33,659 nt of DNA, taken from Nostoc sp. LPT. GTDB lineage: Bacteria > Cyanobacteriota > Cyanobacteriia > Cyanobacteriales > Nostocaceae. Where the stretch lies: positions 1-33,659 of the forward strand of contig NZ_JABXKF010000002.1 in the NCBI RefSeq assembly GCF_017115165.1, given 5' to 3'. The notes under the pieces were generated by a model that was not told the origin of the DNA, ran no database searches, and was given only the letters and a program-made list of their open reading frames with translations. The position numbers were made by a program, and so were the translations under genes. Shown piece after piece: positions 7,361-15,096 of this stretch (the first letter of the stretch is position 1; each line of letters starts with the position of its first letter).

Positions 7361-8950
7361 TTAAAGCTTAGTCTCTTTTTTGAGAATTTGAATCTGAGTA
7401 CCAGGATAGTAAAATTGGAGAATTTTTGGACTTGACCAATCTAGTTTTGCTAAATTTTGAGCGCCGGTTTGACTCAAGCCGACTCCATGTCCTAATCCAC
7501 CACCAATAAAAGCGTATCCCCAGAGTTCCGGTTTGCCTTTGTTCAGTGGTTCTATGTAAAAAAGCGTACTTATTGGGGCGGCAAAAGCACTGCGAACTTC
7601 GTCTTTGTGCAAAATAAAGGTGCTGCGATCGGTTTTAACTGCAAGTTCAAGGATACGTCCACTCTGGCTTCGCTCCACTACTGCCATAGCCTGAATTGTC
7701 TTAAATTTGGCATGGGGACTGTTTTTCACGTGTAAAAATTTCTGCAAGTCCTTGATAATATCCTTTAAAGGGGTTTCCTTATGCCAACGAAACATATCCC
7801 ACTTGCTTTCATTAAATCCTTGTTGCGTATTAATAAATTTTTGGAAGTTCTTTTCATCTGCTAAACTCTGCTTAGACAAGTCCCAAAAATTAGTCGGAGC
7901 ATCCAGCACAGGGCGCAGATAGGGACGATCGTCGCCATTCCAGACATCGCTAAAAGAAGCGGTGACGCCACCAGTGGTAGAAGAATAAAGGGCGTCTACT
8001 AGTTCATTTTTATAAGTTAGTACTTTACCCCTAGTTAAGGCGATCGCTTGGTCTGTTTTGGCGGCTGCTCCCTTTAGCCCATAATAAACTTGGCAGTGAG
8101 TATCAGCACACAACTGATAGTTATCTGCGGCAAACCTACGTAAATTTCTCAAAGCATAAGTCCGGGCGAGAATTGCCTGGGCTTCCAGCGCCGCTTTTGG
8201 TGCATCTGTTCCTATTTCGTAAGGCACAACCCCACGCAAATAAGTTTCTAAAGGTACTTGATTAACGAGAGTGTATGTGCCATAAGCATTTGGCTGCAAA
8301 TTCATTCGACCGGCATAAAGACGAGCAAACTCTTGTTTTTCGCTTTTATTTACCCGAATCAAATTTTTATCAGTGCTAACTTCCAAATCATTCGGGCTAT
8401 AGCGATTACCATTCACCACCCAACTTACTCGCGGCACTTGCTTTAAAATTTTGGTATCAAGATATACTTTTTCTTTGGTAGAAGCTTGGATGTTCTGCAA
8501 TAACAAGCGTCGCAGTAAAGGAGTGCTGTAAACATCTCGTTTTGCCCAAACCTGCCAGCGTTCTGGCTGGGCTATTTCCACTTCCATTCCTTGAGAACGC
8601 CATTTCTGAGCACTGTCTTCCGCAGTTTCAAAAGTGCGGTATGTGCCCAAAACTACTACTTCTTCAACTGCTGACTGGGGTAAAGCTTGGATGACTGTCT
8701 CCAGCTTTACAGGATTCTTAGTAAACAGGACTTGCTGCTTATTGCCCGCTTGAAATTTTAGCTTTAAGCGATCGCCTTTTATGGGTTCCAGTTGCAGCTT
8801 GGCTGTGGGCTGATCGCCAAATCGCTGCACAATCCCAATTTTCAGTTCTATATCCTGGATGTTGCTCTCAGGACCTGATGCAGCAGTCAGTCCCAATAGA
8901 CAAAATATTGTCAGCACAGTGTGGGGAAAACGCCAAAACGAAAATTTCAT
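7361..8950 (-). CDS. SpoIID/LytB domain protein
   Basis: A SpoIID-family protein, a peptidoglycan lytic transglycosylase in sporulating Firmicutes and a cell-wall-associated protein in cyanobacteria. From the ATG at 8950 it has 529 residues: a signal-type N-terminus (positive residues then VLTIFCLLGLTAAS), a SPOR-like stretch around 95-135, then the SpoIID domain from about 170. The catalytic Glu is E245 in VVPYEIG, and C281, H285 and C286 (CADTHC) match the conserved Cys/His site. I chose 8950 because the signal peptide starts there behind an AGG site. The frame stays open to an ATG at 9058 with its own GGAG, which would add a polar 36-residue tail. Confidence 0.82.
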   Translation of the reverse strand: MKFSFWRFPHTVLTIFCLLGLTAASGPESNIQDIELKIGIVQRFGDQPTAKLQLEPIKGDRLKLKFQAGNKQQVLFTKNPVKLETVIQALPQSAVEEVVVLGTYRTFETAEDSAQKWRSQGMEVEIAQPERWQVWAKRDVYSTPLLRRLLLQNIQASTKEKVYLDTKILKQVPRVSWVVNGNRYSPNDLEVSTDKNLIRVNKSEKQEFARLYAGRMNLQPNAYGTYTLVNQVPLETYLRGVVPYEIGTDAPKAALEAQAILARTYALRNLRRFAADNYQLCADTHCQVYYGLKGAAAKTDQAIALTRGKVLTYKNELVDALYSSTTGGVTASFSDVWNGDDRPYLRPVLDAPTNFWDLSKQSLADEKNFQKFINTQQGFNESKWDMFRWHKETPLKDIIKDLQKFLHVKNSPHAKFKTIQAMAVVERSQSGRILELAVKTDRSTFILHKDEVRSAFAAPISTLFYIEPLNKGKPELWGYAFIGGGLGHGVGLSQTGAQNLAKLDWSSPKILQFYYPGTQIQILKKETKL

Positions 8951-9173
8951 GGCTACCTGATAGGGAAGCGATAGCGAGTACTCAAGCGTCTTCTGCCCCT
9001 TAATGCGTCGTTGGAGCTGATTTTCCAATTGCTTTGTAGTGCGGTTTTTTTGTCGCATGAATGCTCCAATGATACCATTACCAATTTTGCCCTAAATACT
9101 AGTTGCAAAACGAAGTCATAATGACTATGATTTATATAGAGATAAAAAACAGAACTAGTTGGATAAACTCTTT

Positions 9174-9437
9174 ATGGTTAAAGTCCAAGAAATTCCATTA
9201 AATCAGATAAAACGGCCATTGCCGCGTACAAACGATCCAAATAAAGTACAAGCCTTAATGGAATCGATTGCGGAGATTGGGCAGCAAGAACCTATTGATG
9301 TCCTAGAAGTAGATGGACAATATTATGGTTTTTCTGGTTGCCATCGGTATGAAGCTTGCCAGCGTTTAGGCAAAGAAACCGTTTTAGCCAGAGTCCGTAA
9401 AGCACCCCGTAGCGTTTTGAAGATGCACTTGGCATAG
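9174..9437 (+). CDS. srx: Sulfiredoxin
   Basis: A small ParB/sulfiredoxin-fold protein of 87 residues. Sulfiredoxin uses ATP to reduce over-oxidised (sulfinic) 2-Cys peroxiredoxins. The active-site motif FSGCHRYEA holds the catalytic Cys. The N-terminal IPLNQIKRPLPR and the conserved Lys/Arg pairs also match the family. The ATG at 9174 is chosen because an earlier TTG at 9159 adds only five poorly conserved residues. There is no strong ribosome site before either. Its neighbour in the same direction is dps, giving a peroxide-defence pair separated by a heptamer array. Confidence 0.88.
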   Translation: MVKVQEIPLNQIKRPLPRTNDPNKVQALMESIAEIGQQEPIDVLEVDGQYYGFSGCHRYEACQRLGKETVLARVRKAPRSVLKMHLA

Positions 9438-9530
9438 AGAATGGGAATCGGGCATGGGAAATGGGGATTTAGAGTATTCCTAATGCCCTGTTTGGCCAAT
9501 GCCCAATTTCCAATCCCCAATTACATATAA
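9438..9530. repeat. Heptamer repeats (STRR-like), G-rich arm then C-rich arm
   Basis: G-rich units (GGGAATC, GGGCATG, GGGAAAT, GGGGATT) are followed 25 bp later by their C-rich complements (AATGCCC, AATTTCC, AATCCCC). The transcript between srx and dps can fold into a long hairpin. The unit length and content match the short tandemly repeated repetitive sequences of heterocystous cyanobacteria. Confidence 0.65.
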
Positions 9531-9548
9531 CCTAATTAGGAGAAAATT

Positions 9549-10040
9549 ATGTCATCGAAAGTAACAGTCAAAAATGTAAATATCGGCATTGACGAGGCGA
9601 GTAGGGCTAAAATTGCCGATGGTTTATCTCACCTGTTGGCTGACACTTATACACTGTATCTGAAAACTCATAACTTCCATTGGAATGTAACGGGGCCGAT
9701 GTTTCAAACATTGCATTTGATGTTTGAGACCCAGTATACAGAATTAGCCTTAGCAGTTGATTTAATAGCCGAGAGAATTAGAGCGCTTGGCTATCCCGCA
9801 CCAGGAACCTACAGCGAATATGCCAAACTGAGTTCGATTCCAGAAACTCCCGGAGTTCCGAAAGCTGTGGAGATGATTCGGGAACTTGTGGAAGGACAAG
9901 AAGCCGTAGTCAGAACTGCACGATCTATTTTCCCCGTGATAGAGGAAGTTAACGACGAACCTACCGCCGATTTATTGACTCAACGGATGCAAGTACATGA
10001 AAAGACAGCTTGGATGTTGAGAAGTTTACTGGAAGAATAG
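9549..10040 (+). CDS. dps: Dps family ferritin-like DNA-protection protein
   Basis: A 163-residue Dps, which forms 12-subunit cages that oxidise ferrous iron with hydrogen peroxide and store it. The dinuclear ferroxidase residues are in the usual spacing: H44 (NFHWNV), H56 (LHLMF), D71 and E75 (AVDLIAERI). The segment [15 protein letters not shown] is the family signature. A strong AGGAG precedes the ATG. Several Dps proteins with different metal chemistry occur in Nostoc, and this looks like the canonical bacterial type. It sits downstream of sulfiredoxin and upstream of an HTH-GrpE fusion, with heptamer arrays on both sides. Confidence 0.92.
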   Translation: MSSKVTVKNVNIGIDEASRAKIADGLSHLLADTYTLYLKTHNFHWNVTGPMFQTLHLMFETQYTELALAVDLIAERIRALGYPAPGTYSEYAKLSSIPETPGVPKAVEMIRELVEGQEAVVRTARSIFPVIEEVNDEPTADLLTQRMQVHEKTAWMLRSLLEE

Positions 10041-10043
10041 GAA

Positions 10044-10200
10044 ATAGGGCATGGGGCATGGGGCATAGGGAATAGAAAGGGATAGAGAAGAAACTTAATC
10101 ACTAATGCCCAATACTCAATCCCCAGTACCCAATACCCAATGCCCAATACCCCATTCCCAGTACCCAATGTCCAATGCCCCATTCCCAATGCCCCATTCC
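10044..10200. repeat. Heptamer repeat array entering a coding frame
   Basis: G-rich units (GGGCATG three times, then GGGAATA) at 10047-10076 are followed from about 10103 by some 14 tandem C-rich heptamers, mostly AATGCCC, AATACCC, AGTACCC and CATTCCC. The two arms are complementary and could pair. The C-rich part is in frame with the HTH-GrpE protein and encodes its first 33 residues. Confidence 0.75.
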
Positions 10201-10833
10201 CAAAAGTTGCAAGATTTAATGCAACAGGTGGGTATTTCTAGTTTTAAAGCACTAAGTCGCGCTGCTGGTATCTCAGAGCGTCAACTTTTGAGGTTACGCC
10301 AAGGAAAGTTAGAGCAGATGCGGGTAGATGTGCTGCTCAAGCTGTCGCCAGTGCTACAGATTTCATTGAATGAATTAATTGCAACTTTTTCAACCGTAGA
10401 GTTGTTACCAGAGAAAGCAGCGCCGAATCAGGAATTGTTACAAGAAATTACAGATTTAAGAAAAGAGTACGATCGCTTGCAACTTCAATTAGAGCAACAG
10501 CGAGAATTATTGCTACAAGAACTCCAGCAGTCGAGTTTGCAACTGCTGGAGTCTTTATTGTTGCAATGGCCCACAGCAGCACAGAAAGCGCAGGAGAATC
10601 CCCAGCTAGCAGCAGTCAAAATAATACCGTTGGTGCAGAAACCCCTGGAAAAGCTTTTACAGGCGTGGGGAGTGGAAGCGATCGCACCTGTGGGAGCAGA
10701 ATTACCTTACGATCCCCAACTGCACCAATTGCTGGAGGGAACTGCACAACCTGGAGAAACAGTCAAAGTACGCTACACTGGCTATCTTCAAGGTGAAAAG
10801 CTGCTTTACAGAGCCAAAGTGAGTCCTGTTTGA
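10105..10833 (+). CDS. HTH domain fused to a GrpE-like C-terminal domain
   Basis: A 242-residue protein with three parts. Residues 1-33 come from heptamer DNA repeats (PNTQ/PHSQ units). Residues about 36-96 form a Cro/CI-type helix-turn-helix ([35 protein letters not shown]). Residues about 105-150 form a Gln/Leu-rich coiled coil, and about 165-242 resemble GrpE ([22 protein letters not shown], then [21 protein letters not shown]). GrpE is the nucleotide exchange factor of DnaK, and its coiled coil and beta domain are both recognisable. A DNA-bound co-chaperone or a chaperone-sensing regulator is inference. The true start is uncertain: ATGs at 10168, 10189 and 10219 all lie at or after the repeat and none has a good ribosome site. 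Confidence 0.75.
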   Translation: MPNTQSPVPNTQCPIPHSQYPMSNAPFPMPHSQKLQDLMQQVGISSFKALSRAAGISERQLLRLRQGKLEQMRVDVLLKLSPVLQISLNELIATFSTVELLPEKAAPNQELLQEITDLRKEYDRLQLQLEQQRELLLQELQQSSLQLLESLLLQWPTAAQKAQENPQLAAVKIIPLVQKPLEKLLQAWGVEAIAPVGAELPYDPQLHQLLEGTAQPGETVKVRYTGYLQGEKLLYRAKVSPV

Positions 10834-10847
10834 GGAAGTGAGGAGTT

Positions 10848-10879
10848 AGAGTTACAAATTCATAACTCTTTACTTTTTG
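10848..10879 (+). terminator. Probable terminator of the HTH-GrpE gene
   Basis: AGAGTTA (10848-10854) pairs with TAACTCT (10863-10869), followed by TTACTTTTTG. It starts 15 bp after the stop codon. The stem is AT-rich and only 7 bp, so it is modest. Confidence 0.5.
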
Positions 10880-11138
10880 TATTGTCTGTCGAGAAATGAC
10901 AGATATTGGGAATACTAAAATAGCAGAGGCGATCGCCTTGAGAAAACTTCTTTTAAAGCCTTGGTGTCGGTTCTAGCTTGCTTGGCGCTGTTGAAACCTA
11001 AATTTTTGGCTCTAGAGCAGTAGTCCACAGGTAAATTATTTCAATCATGTAAGTAATTGGACATAAATAAATGTAGATCCTAGTTACTATCACAAGTACT
11101 CAGGCAGGAAAAGCTATTGCTAGACTCAGTTTAATTAT

Positions 11139-11168
11139 GCGTAGGCGTAGCCCGCCGTAGGCATCGCT
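11139..11168. repeat. Dispersed palindromic repeat (GTAGGCGTAGCCCGCCGTAG type)
   Basis: The core GCGTAGCCCGCCGTAGGC ends in ATCGC. Related copies are near 14505, 15040, 19632, 22439, 23220 and 27733. GGCGTAGCC and the flanking units are partly self-complementary. It is non-coding here. Confidence 0.65.
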
Positions 11169-11320
11169 GCGACTAGTTCAATTTTGAATTGCTTAATGAC
11201 AGCGATTATCATGAGATTTATTGCAGAATCTCAGTTTTGCAAAAATTTTTGGTAAATAATCTGAAAAGCAGTAACTTCAGCTTGTATGTAAGTAAGTATA
11301 TATCTAAATCCATAAGATGC

Positions 11321-11463
11321 AAGTAAGTCGGCGTTAAAAATCAACATACATGATCAAACATCAAATCAACGAACGGCTTATAAATTGGTTATTCTAACAT
11401 TTTTATAAGACTAAATATGCCAGTTATTTATCATACCGACTTACTTAGCTGGTTGATTTTTAA
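11321..11463. repeat. Foldback element with two interleaved inverted pairs
   Basis: AAGTAAGTCGG (11321) is inverted as CCGACTTACTT (11436-11446). TTAAAAATCAAC (11334-11345) is inverted as GTTGATTTTTAA (11452-11463). The order A-B-A'-B' would give a pseudoknot rather than a nested hairpin if transcribed. The terminal motif recurs at 22195-22353. Confidence 0.6.
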
Positions 11464-11680
11464 TTGGTCTATTTATAGTAGGAAAACTATACTTTATTAA
11501 GCTAATGATTTTTTTACATTACAAAAAAATAGATTCAAAACTTTATAATTAAGCTTTATTTATCCTGATTAATTATCAATGATTACTCAATATTTAATCT
11601 TAAATTTTATTTTACAAGCATTTTTAAATGTTCTATAATAGCGAAATCAGAACATTATTTACACAAGTCAGAGTGACATA

Positions 11681-12010
11681 ATGATGAGAGAAGAAGTAAA
11701 AGTTATTAAGCTCAGTGGTAATTTGAACGCCACAACTTCACAAGACTTTCGACAAAAAATCACTGAGATTCTAGAAAGTGGTGCGAAAATTGTGTTAGTT
11801 GATTTTAAAGATGTAACGTTTATGGATAGTTCAGGTTTGGGAGCTTTAGTATTAGCTTTTAAAACCTTGCGAGCCGCAGATACTAAGCTTGTTCTCTGCT
11901 CAATTAATGAGCAAGTCAGGATATTATTTGAACTGACTAATATGGATAAAGTATTTGAAATCTTTCCCACTCAAGATGCATTTAATCAGGTTTTAGTGTC
12001 TAATACGTAA
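11681..12010 (+). CDS. STAS domain anti-sigma factor antagonist
   Basis: A 109-residue single-domain STAS protein of the SpoIIAA/RsbV type. These bind an anti-sigma kinase and are switched by Ser phosphorylation. The phosphorylation loop is FMDSSGLGALV with S50 and S51, and the beta-alpha pattern fills the whole length. ATG codons at 11681 and 11684 are both possible; no strong ribosome site separates them. The stop codon directly abuts the stop codon of the convergent PP2C phosphatase gene, which is the kind of enzyme that reactivates such antagonists. No anti-sigma kinase is in the window. Confidence 0.88.
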   Translation: MMREEVKVIKLSGNLNATTSQDFRQKITEILESGAKIVLVDFKDVTFMDSSGLGALVLAFKTLRAADTKLVLCSINEQVRILFELTNMDKVFEIFPTQDAFNQVLVSNT

Positions 12011-13147
12011 TTAATCAAACTTCATTTGCAAAATAGATAAATCATCATCAAAAGCATCTTTGGAGTTCAGAGCTATTAAATAACTGAGTACGCGGTCGAG
12101 TTGGCTATCAATAGGATCTTGTAAGCTAACTAGTAGCTGAATAAAAGCATCCAAACTCCAAAGTGTGCCGTCTGATTTAGTTATTTCATAAGCGCCATCA
12201 CTAAAAATATAAAGGGTACTGAATTTTTCGATATTGCAAAACCCATCAACATATTTTGCCTCTGGAAACATGCCAACTGGCATACCAGGGGTTTTCAATA
12301 GTTTAACTTCAGACTTTCTTGGAGATGTGCCAGTTACTAAAACTGCTGGTGGATGACCTGCACTAGCATAAATTAACTGGCGGTTGATTCGGTTGTAAAC
12401 TCCATACCAAATCGTAAAGTATTTATCATTTTGATAATTCATCTGAAAAGTATCATTTAAAGCCTTTAATACATCACTAGGTTGATAGTAATCAAGACTT
12501 TTGAGCGCACGGGAACGCAGCAGATTCAGCACTGAAACAGAAGGAAGGGTAGCTTTTAGTCCATGTCCGGCAGTATCAAGTAAGTAAATTGCCAGATAGT
12601 CATCATCGAGCCAATAGTAATCGAAACAGTCACCGCCGAGTTGTCGCGAGGGAATGAATCGAAAATTTATATTGAAGGGTTCAGTCATGGAAAAAGGTAG
12701 CAGCGATCGCACATATTCTGCTGCTTCTGACATTTCTGATTCTAGAAGCAACTTTTGAGCCTGCAAATCTCTACTCAACTGATGCAGGCGTAATCCTGCT
12801 CTTACCCGTGCTTGTAATTCATTATGCTCAATAGGTTTAGAGATAAAATCATCAGCACCAGCATCTAGACCTTTGACGCAATCGGCAACGGAATCTAAGG
12901 ATGTTAATAAAATAAAAAATGTGGTAGAAAATTTGGGGTCTGCTTTAATGCGGTGGCAAACTTCCAGACCATTCAATCCCGGCATGATCCAATCACAAAT
13001 AATTAGTGCTGGACGATAAGCTAGTGCCTTTTCTATTCCTTCCTCGCCGCTACTGGCAGTAACTACTTCATAACCCTGTTTTTCCAACATCCTTTTCAGG
13101 AGTATTTTTATTGAATAATCATCATCAATTATTAGTATTTGAAACAT
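12011..13147 (-). CDS. Response regulator with PP2C (SpoIIE/RsbU-type) phosphatase domain
   Basis: A 378-residue signalling protein. Residues 1-125 form a receiver domain with acidic DDD at 8-10, phosphoacceptor D52 (CDWIMPG) and the conserved Lys in ISKP. A linker helix (130-150) leads to a PP2C-type Ser/Thr phosphatase domain with metal-binding motifs GGDCFD and DTAGHG and a C-terminal DDDLSIL. Phosphorylation of the receiver is expected to control dephosphorylation of a STAS protein, as for RsbU. The likely substrate is encoded by the convergent gene at 11681, with no bases between the two stop codons. The cognate histidine kinase is not here. Confidence 0.9.
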   Translation of the reverse strand: MFQILIIDDDYSIKILLKRMLEKQGYEVVTASSGEEGIEKALAYRPALIICDWIMPGLNGLEVCHRIKADPKFSTTFFILLTSLDSVADCVKGLDAGADDFISKPIEHNELQARVRAGLRLHQLSRDLQAQKLLLESEMSEAAEYVRSLLPFSMTEPFNINFRFIPSRQLGGDCFDYYWLDDDYLAIYLLDTAGHGLKATLPSVSVLNLLRSRALKSLDYYQPSDVLKALNDTFQMNYQNDKYFTIWYGVYNRINRQLIYASAGHPPAVLVTGTSPRKSEVKLLKTPGMPVGMFPEAKYVDGFCNIEKFSTLYIFSDGAYEITKSDGTLWSLDAFIQLLVSLQDPIDSQLDRVLSYLIALNSKDAFDDDLSILQMKFD

Positions 13148-13210
13148 ATAAATTTGTTGAAAATACTCATTAATAATTTTTTGTCAAAATAGAAAATAAA
13201 AATATGTATC

Positions 13211-13465
13211 AATACAGAGATGCTGCTATAGCGCTGATCGTACCCTGCGGGTACTGCTTCTCCCTTGGCGTTAGCCTCTCTCTTTGGAAGAAGGGGAGAC
13301 GCTAGCGCGAACGGAGAACTCGTAGAGTAGCTGCTACGCATCTATGTATGCAATAGACTTTGATTCCTATCTCCTAAAAAGATAGAGTACACTCCGTTGT
13401 AGCAACAGGCGTAAAGAGTTGAGGGTTTGGTCTTTATTAGACTCAAATGAGAAGCACTATAACTC
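13211..13465. repeat. Cluster of palindromic repeats
   Basis: The stretch has the near-palindrome GTACCCTGCGGGTAC (13239-13253), then GGAGACGCTAGCGCGAACGG and CTCGTAGAGTAGCTGCTACG hairpins. A block starting GGAGAACTCGTAGAGTAG near 13313 and ending CTCCTAAAAAGA recurs in diverged form at 22063-22145. The right end (GGTTTGGTCTTTATTAGACT near 13428) resembles the end of the 1248-1385 foldback element. An open frame at 13132-13341 here is repeat-derived and not credible. Confidence 0.6.
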
Positions 13466-13513
13466 ATTTCTATTTACTCATCGAATTTACGACTGTTTAA
13501 CAGTCATAAAATA

Positions 13514-14281
13514 TTATGGTGCTCCCAAAGGATTTAGCCATAAAAGAATGTTGCTTTTTAACTGGTTTAAGTCGCGGTATGCTTCTTGTTTGAACCATTG
13601 CCCTAAAGCGTCAAAGGGGGTAAAAGATGTTCCCGTTTGCCATTTAATATCTTGACCTAAAGGTGTTGTATGATTTCCTGGTAACGTTTGCGCTGTCACC
13701 ATCTCATCAAAACGTTCTTCTAAGATTTTGGTTAAAGCTGCCGATTGATCGATGGTGTCATTACTAAATTTTATTAATAAATTGCGCCGGATATTGTAAT
13801 GTTCTTGGACAAGTTTGTTAGTTTCCAACGGCGAGGGGGTAAATTCGATTTTCAAAGTAGAGTTGAACTGCTCTACTAAAGGAATAGCTTCTTTAGCGGC
13901 GTAGTTGTTGAAGGATATTAAAATATTGCCTGCACGTTCTACTTTAAAAAGGCTACCAATCAGCAAATGGAGTTTACAGCCCATACTGTGTCCAACGCCG
14001 TAGATAGGGAAGTAAAGCTTGCGTAATGCCCCAGAATCATGCAATCGTTCGAGGGTGCGGTCAAAGTTTAACAGCACGGATTTGGCGATCGCAGTATGAT
14101 CCAGTGTATTGACAAAAGGCGTAGCAATTACAACATAGCCTTTACTTGCCAGTTGTTCGAGTAACCAGCGATAAGTGATGTGCGGTGCAGTGGCGACAAA
14201 TGCACCGCCTAAAAAATGAACGATACCTATGGGATTTCGGGGAATGATTACCCAGTTCCCTCTAATTTCTTTCCAGTCCAT
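13514..14281 (-). CDS. DUF1350 family alpha/beta-hydrolase-like protein
   Basis: A 255-residue protein of the DUF1350 family, found in cyanobacteria and plant plastids, with no established reaction. The alpha/beta-hydrolase features are visible: IVHFLGGAFV (20-29) as the oxyanion-side strand, YVVIATPF (49-56), and the nucleophile elbow GVGHSMG with S99. Late acidic and His residues that could complete a triad (ERFDEM, LPGNHTTPLG) are present around 190-205. Whether it is catalytic is unknown. The ATG at 14281 gives the usual family start. It stands alone, flanked by repeats. Confidence 0.82.
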   Translation of the reverse strand: MDWKEIRGNWVIIPRNPIGIVHFLGGAFVATAPHITYRWLLEQLASKGYVVIATPFVNTLDHTAIAKSVLLNFDRTLERLHDSGALRKLYFPIYGVGHSMGCKLHLLIGSLFKVERAGNILISFNNYAAKEAIPLVEQFNSTLKIEFTPSPLETNKLVQEHYNIRRNLLIKFSNDTIDQSAALTKILEERFDEMVTAQTLPGNHTTPLGQDIKWQTGTSFTPFDALGQWFKQEAYRDLNQLKSNILLWLNPLGAP

Positions 14282-14490
14282 GCGGGTAAGCGATCGCTTT
14301 ACGAATATTCTTTATGTTAGACCGGAGATCGCAACCGTGGGAAGGATTATGGAAAAAGCCATTGAAAATATCCTACTAGTAGATTGGAAGCCAACTCACC
14401 CAGTAGTGTCTATGGACTTATCGGCAGCACCTACGCTTTCTTTAACTCTTAGTGAATTCTGAGTGAATTCAGGAGTGCTTTGTGAACTAC

Positions 14491-14910
14491 CTACGGTGAC
14501 GCTTTGCGTACACCGTAGGCTTCCTGCCCAACACAAAGCGCAGTAGTGGATTTCTTGCGTCCTCCCTTACTTCGACTTACATCTAGACAACAGGCTTTAT
14601 CCCCCGTTCCAGAGGTCAAAATCCGTAGTCCCTCGTCTGTGAGGTTAATACTTGCGTTGATATCCCTATCATGCTTAGTTTGGCAGTTTTCACAAGTCCA
14701 GAATCTTACATCTAGTGGTAGAGTGCCAATTTGATTAAGGCAAACATGACAGGTTTTTGAACTAGGGAAAAATCTATCAACTTCTAGATAAATTTTCCCT
14801 GACATTTCTGCCTTGTATTTCAGCATTGTGCAAAACATACCCCATCCAATTTGGTGAATGGATTTGGCTAGTTTGTGGTTCTGCATCATGCCTTTTACAC
14901 TGTCGTCAAC
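14491..14910 (-). pseudogene. tnpB: Truncated TnpB (IS200/IS605 family), C-terminal fragment
   Basis: Only the last third of a TnpB RNA-guided nuclease remains. The frame opens after a TGA at 14911-14913 and reads SVKGMMQNHKLAKSIHQIGW, which in full TnpB follows the catalytic Glu of the RuvC-II motif. The zinc-finger cysteines (CHVC and CENC) and the RuvC-III DRDINASINL are intact. The first catalytic Asp and the Glu are lost, so it cannot cut. The natural C-terminus is replaced by residues from a palindromic repeat (AYGVRKAS). An ATG at 14889 gives a 132-residue frame. No TnpA transposase is nearby. Confidence 0.85.
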
Positions 14911-14927
14911 TCACCCGCCATTCATCC

Positions 14928-14992
14928 CACGCTGCCCTATCCGGTCAGGCGTGGGGCTTCTGTCGGTTCAAGCTAAATTACCATTGCAAAAC
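14928..14992 (-). mobile_element. Candidate IS200/IS605 end beside the TnpB fragment
   Basis: On the minus strand TTGAACCGACAGAAGCCCCA leads into a hairpin with arms CCCACGC and GCGTGGG around a short spacer, then ATGAATGGCGGG. The same GACAGAAGCCCCAC core occurs at 204-291. A subterminal imperfect hairpin next to a TnpB gene fits an IS200/IS605 end. Its place on the 5' side of the fragment suggests rearrangement or a second element. Confidence 0.4.
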
Positions 14993-15002
14993 TTAATTAT
15001 GA

Positions 15003-15095
15003 ATTACGTTAGCGCAGCGGTAGTGAGTCCGCATACCCCTCCGGGGAAACAAGCTACGCTTTTAGCGTCTCGTAGAGAGCGTCATTACGAATTAT
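15003..15095. repeat. Palindromic repeat stretch
   Basis: ATTACGTTAGCGCAGCGG and the inverted ATTACGAATTAT lie at the two ends. In between are ATACCCCTCCGGGG and the hairpin AGCGTCTCGTAGAGAGCG. The last motif recurs near 27763. A plus-strand frame across it is repeat-derived. Confidence 0.5.
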
Positions 15096-15096
15096 C

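Larger units (their letters stand above)
10880..11680. other. 800-bp AT-rich intergenic region with repeats
   Basis: No supported gene lies between the HTH-GrpE terminator and the STAS gene. It holds a palindromic dispersed repeat (11139-11168), a foldback element (11321-11463) and, from about 11465, strongly AT-rich sequence that probably includes the STAS promoter. A HIP1-type GGCGATCGCC is near 10928. Confidence 0.6.

Noticed and set aside
9438..10200. CRISPR array in the heptamer regions
   Set aside because: Units are 7 bp, contiguous and without spacers; no cas gene is nearby.
14229..14462. Plus-strand frame of 77 codons after DUF1350
   Set aside because: The first part is antisense to DUF1350; the last 37 codons begin at an ATG with a poorly spaced ribosome site and match nothing I know.
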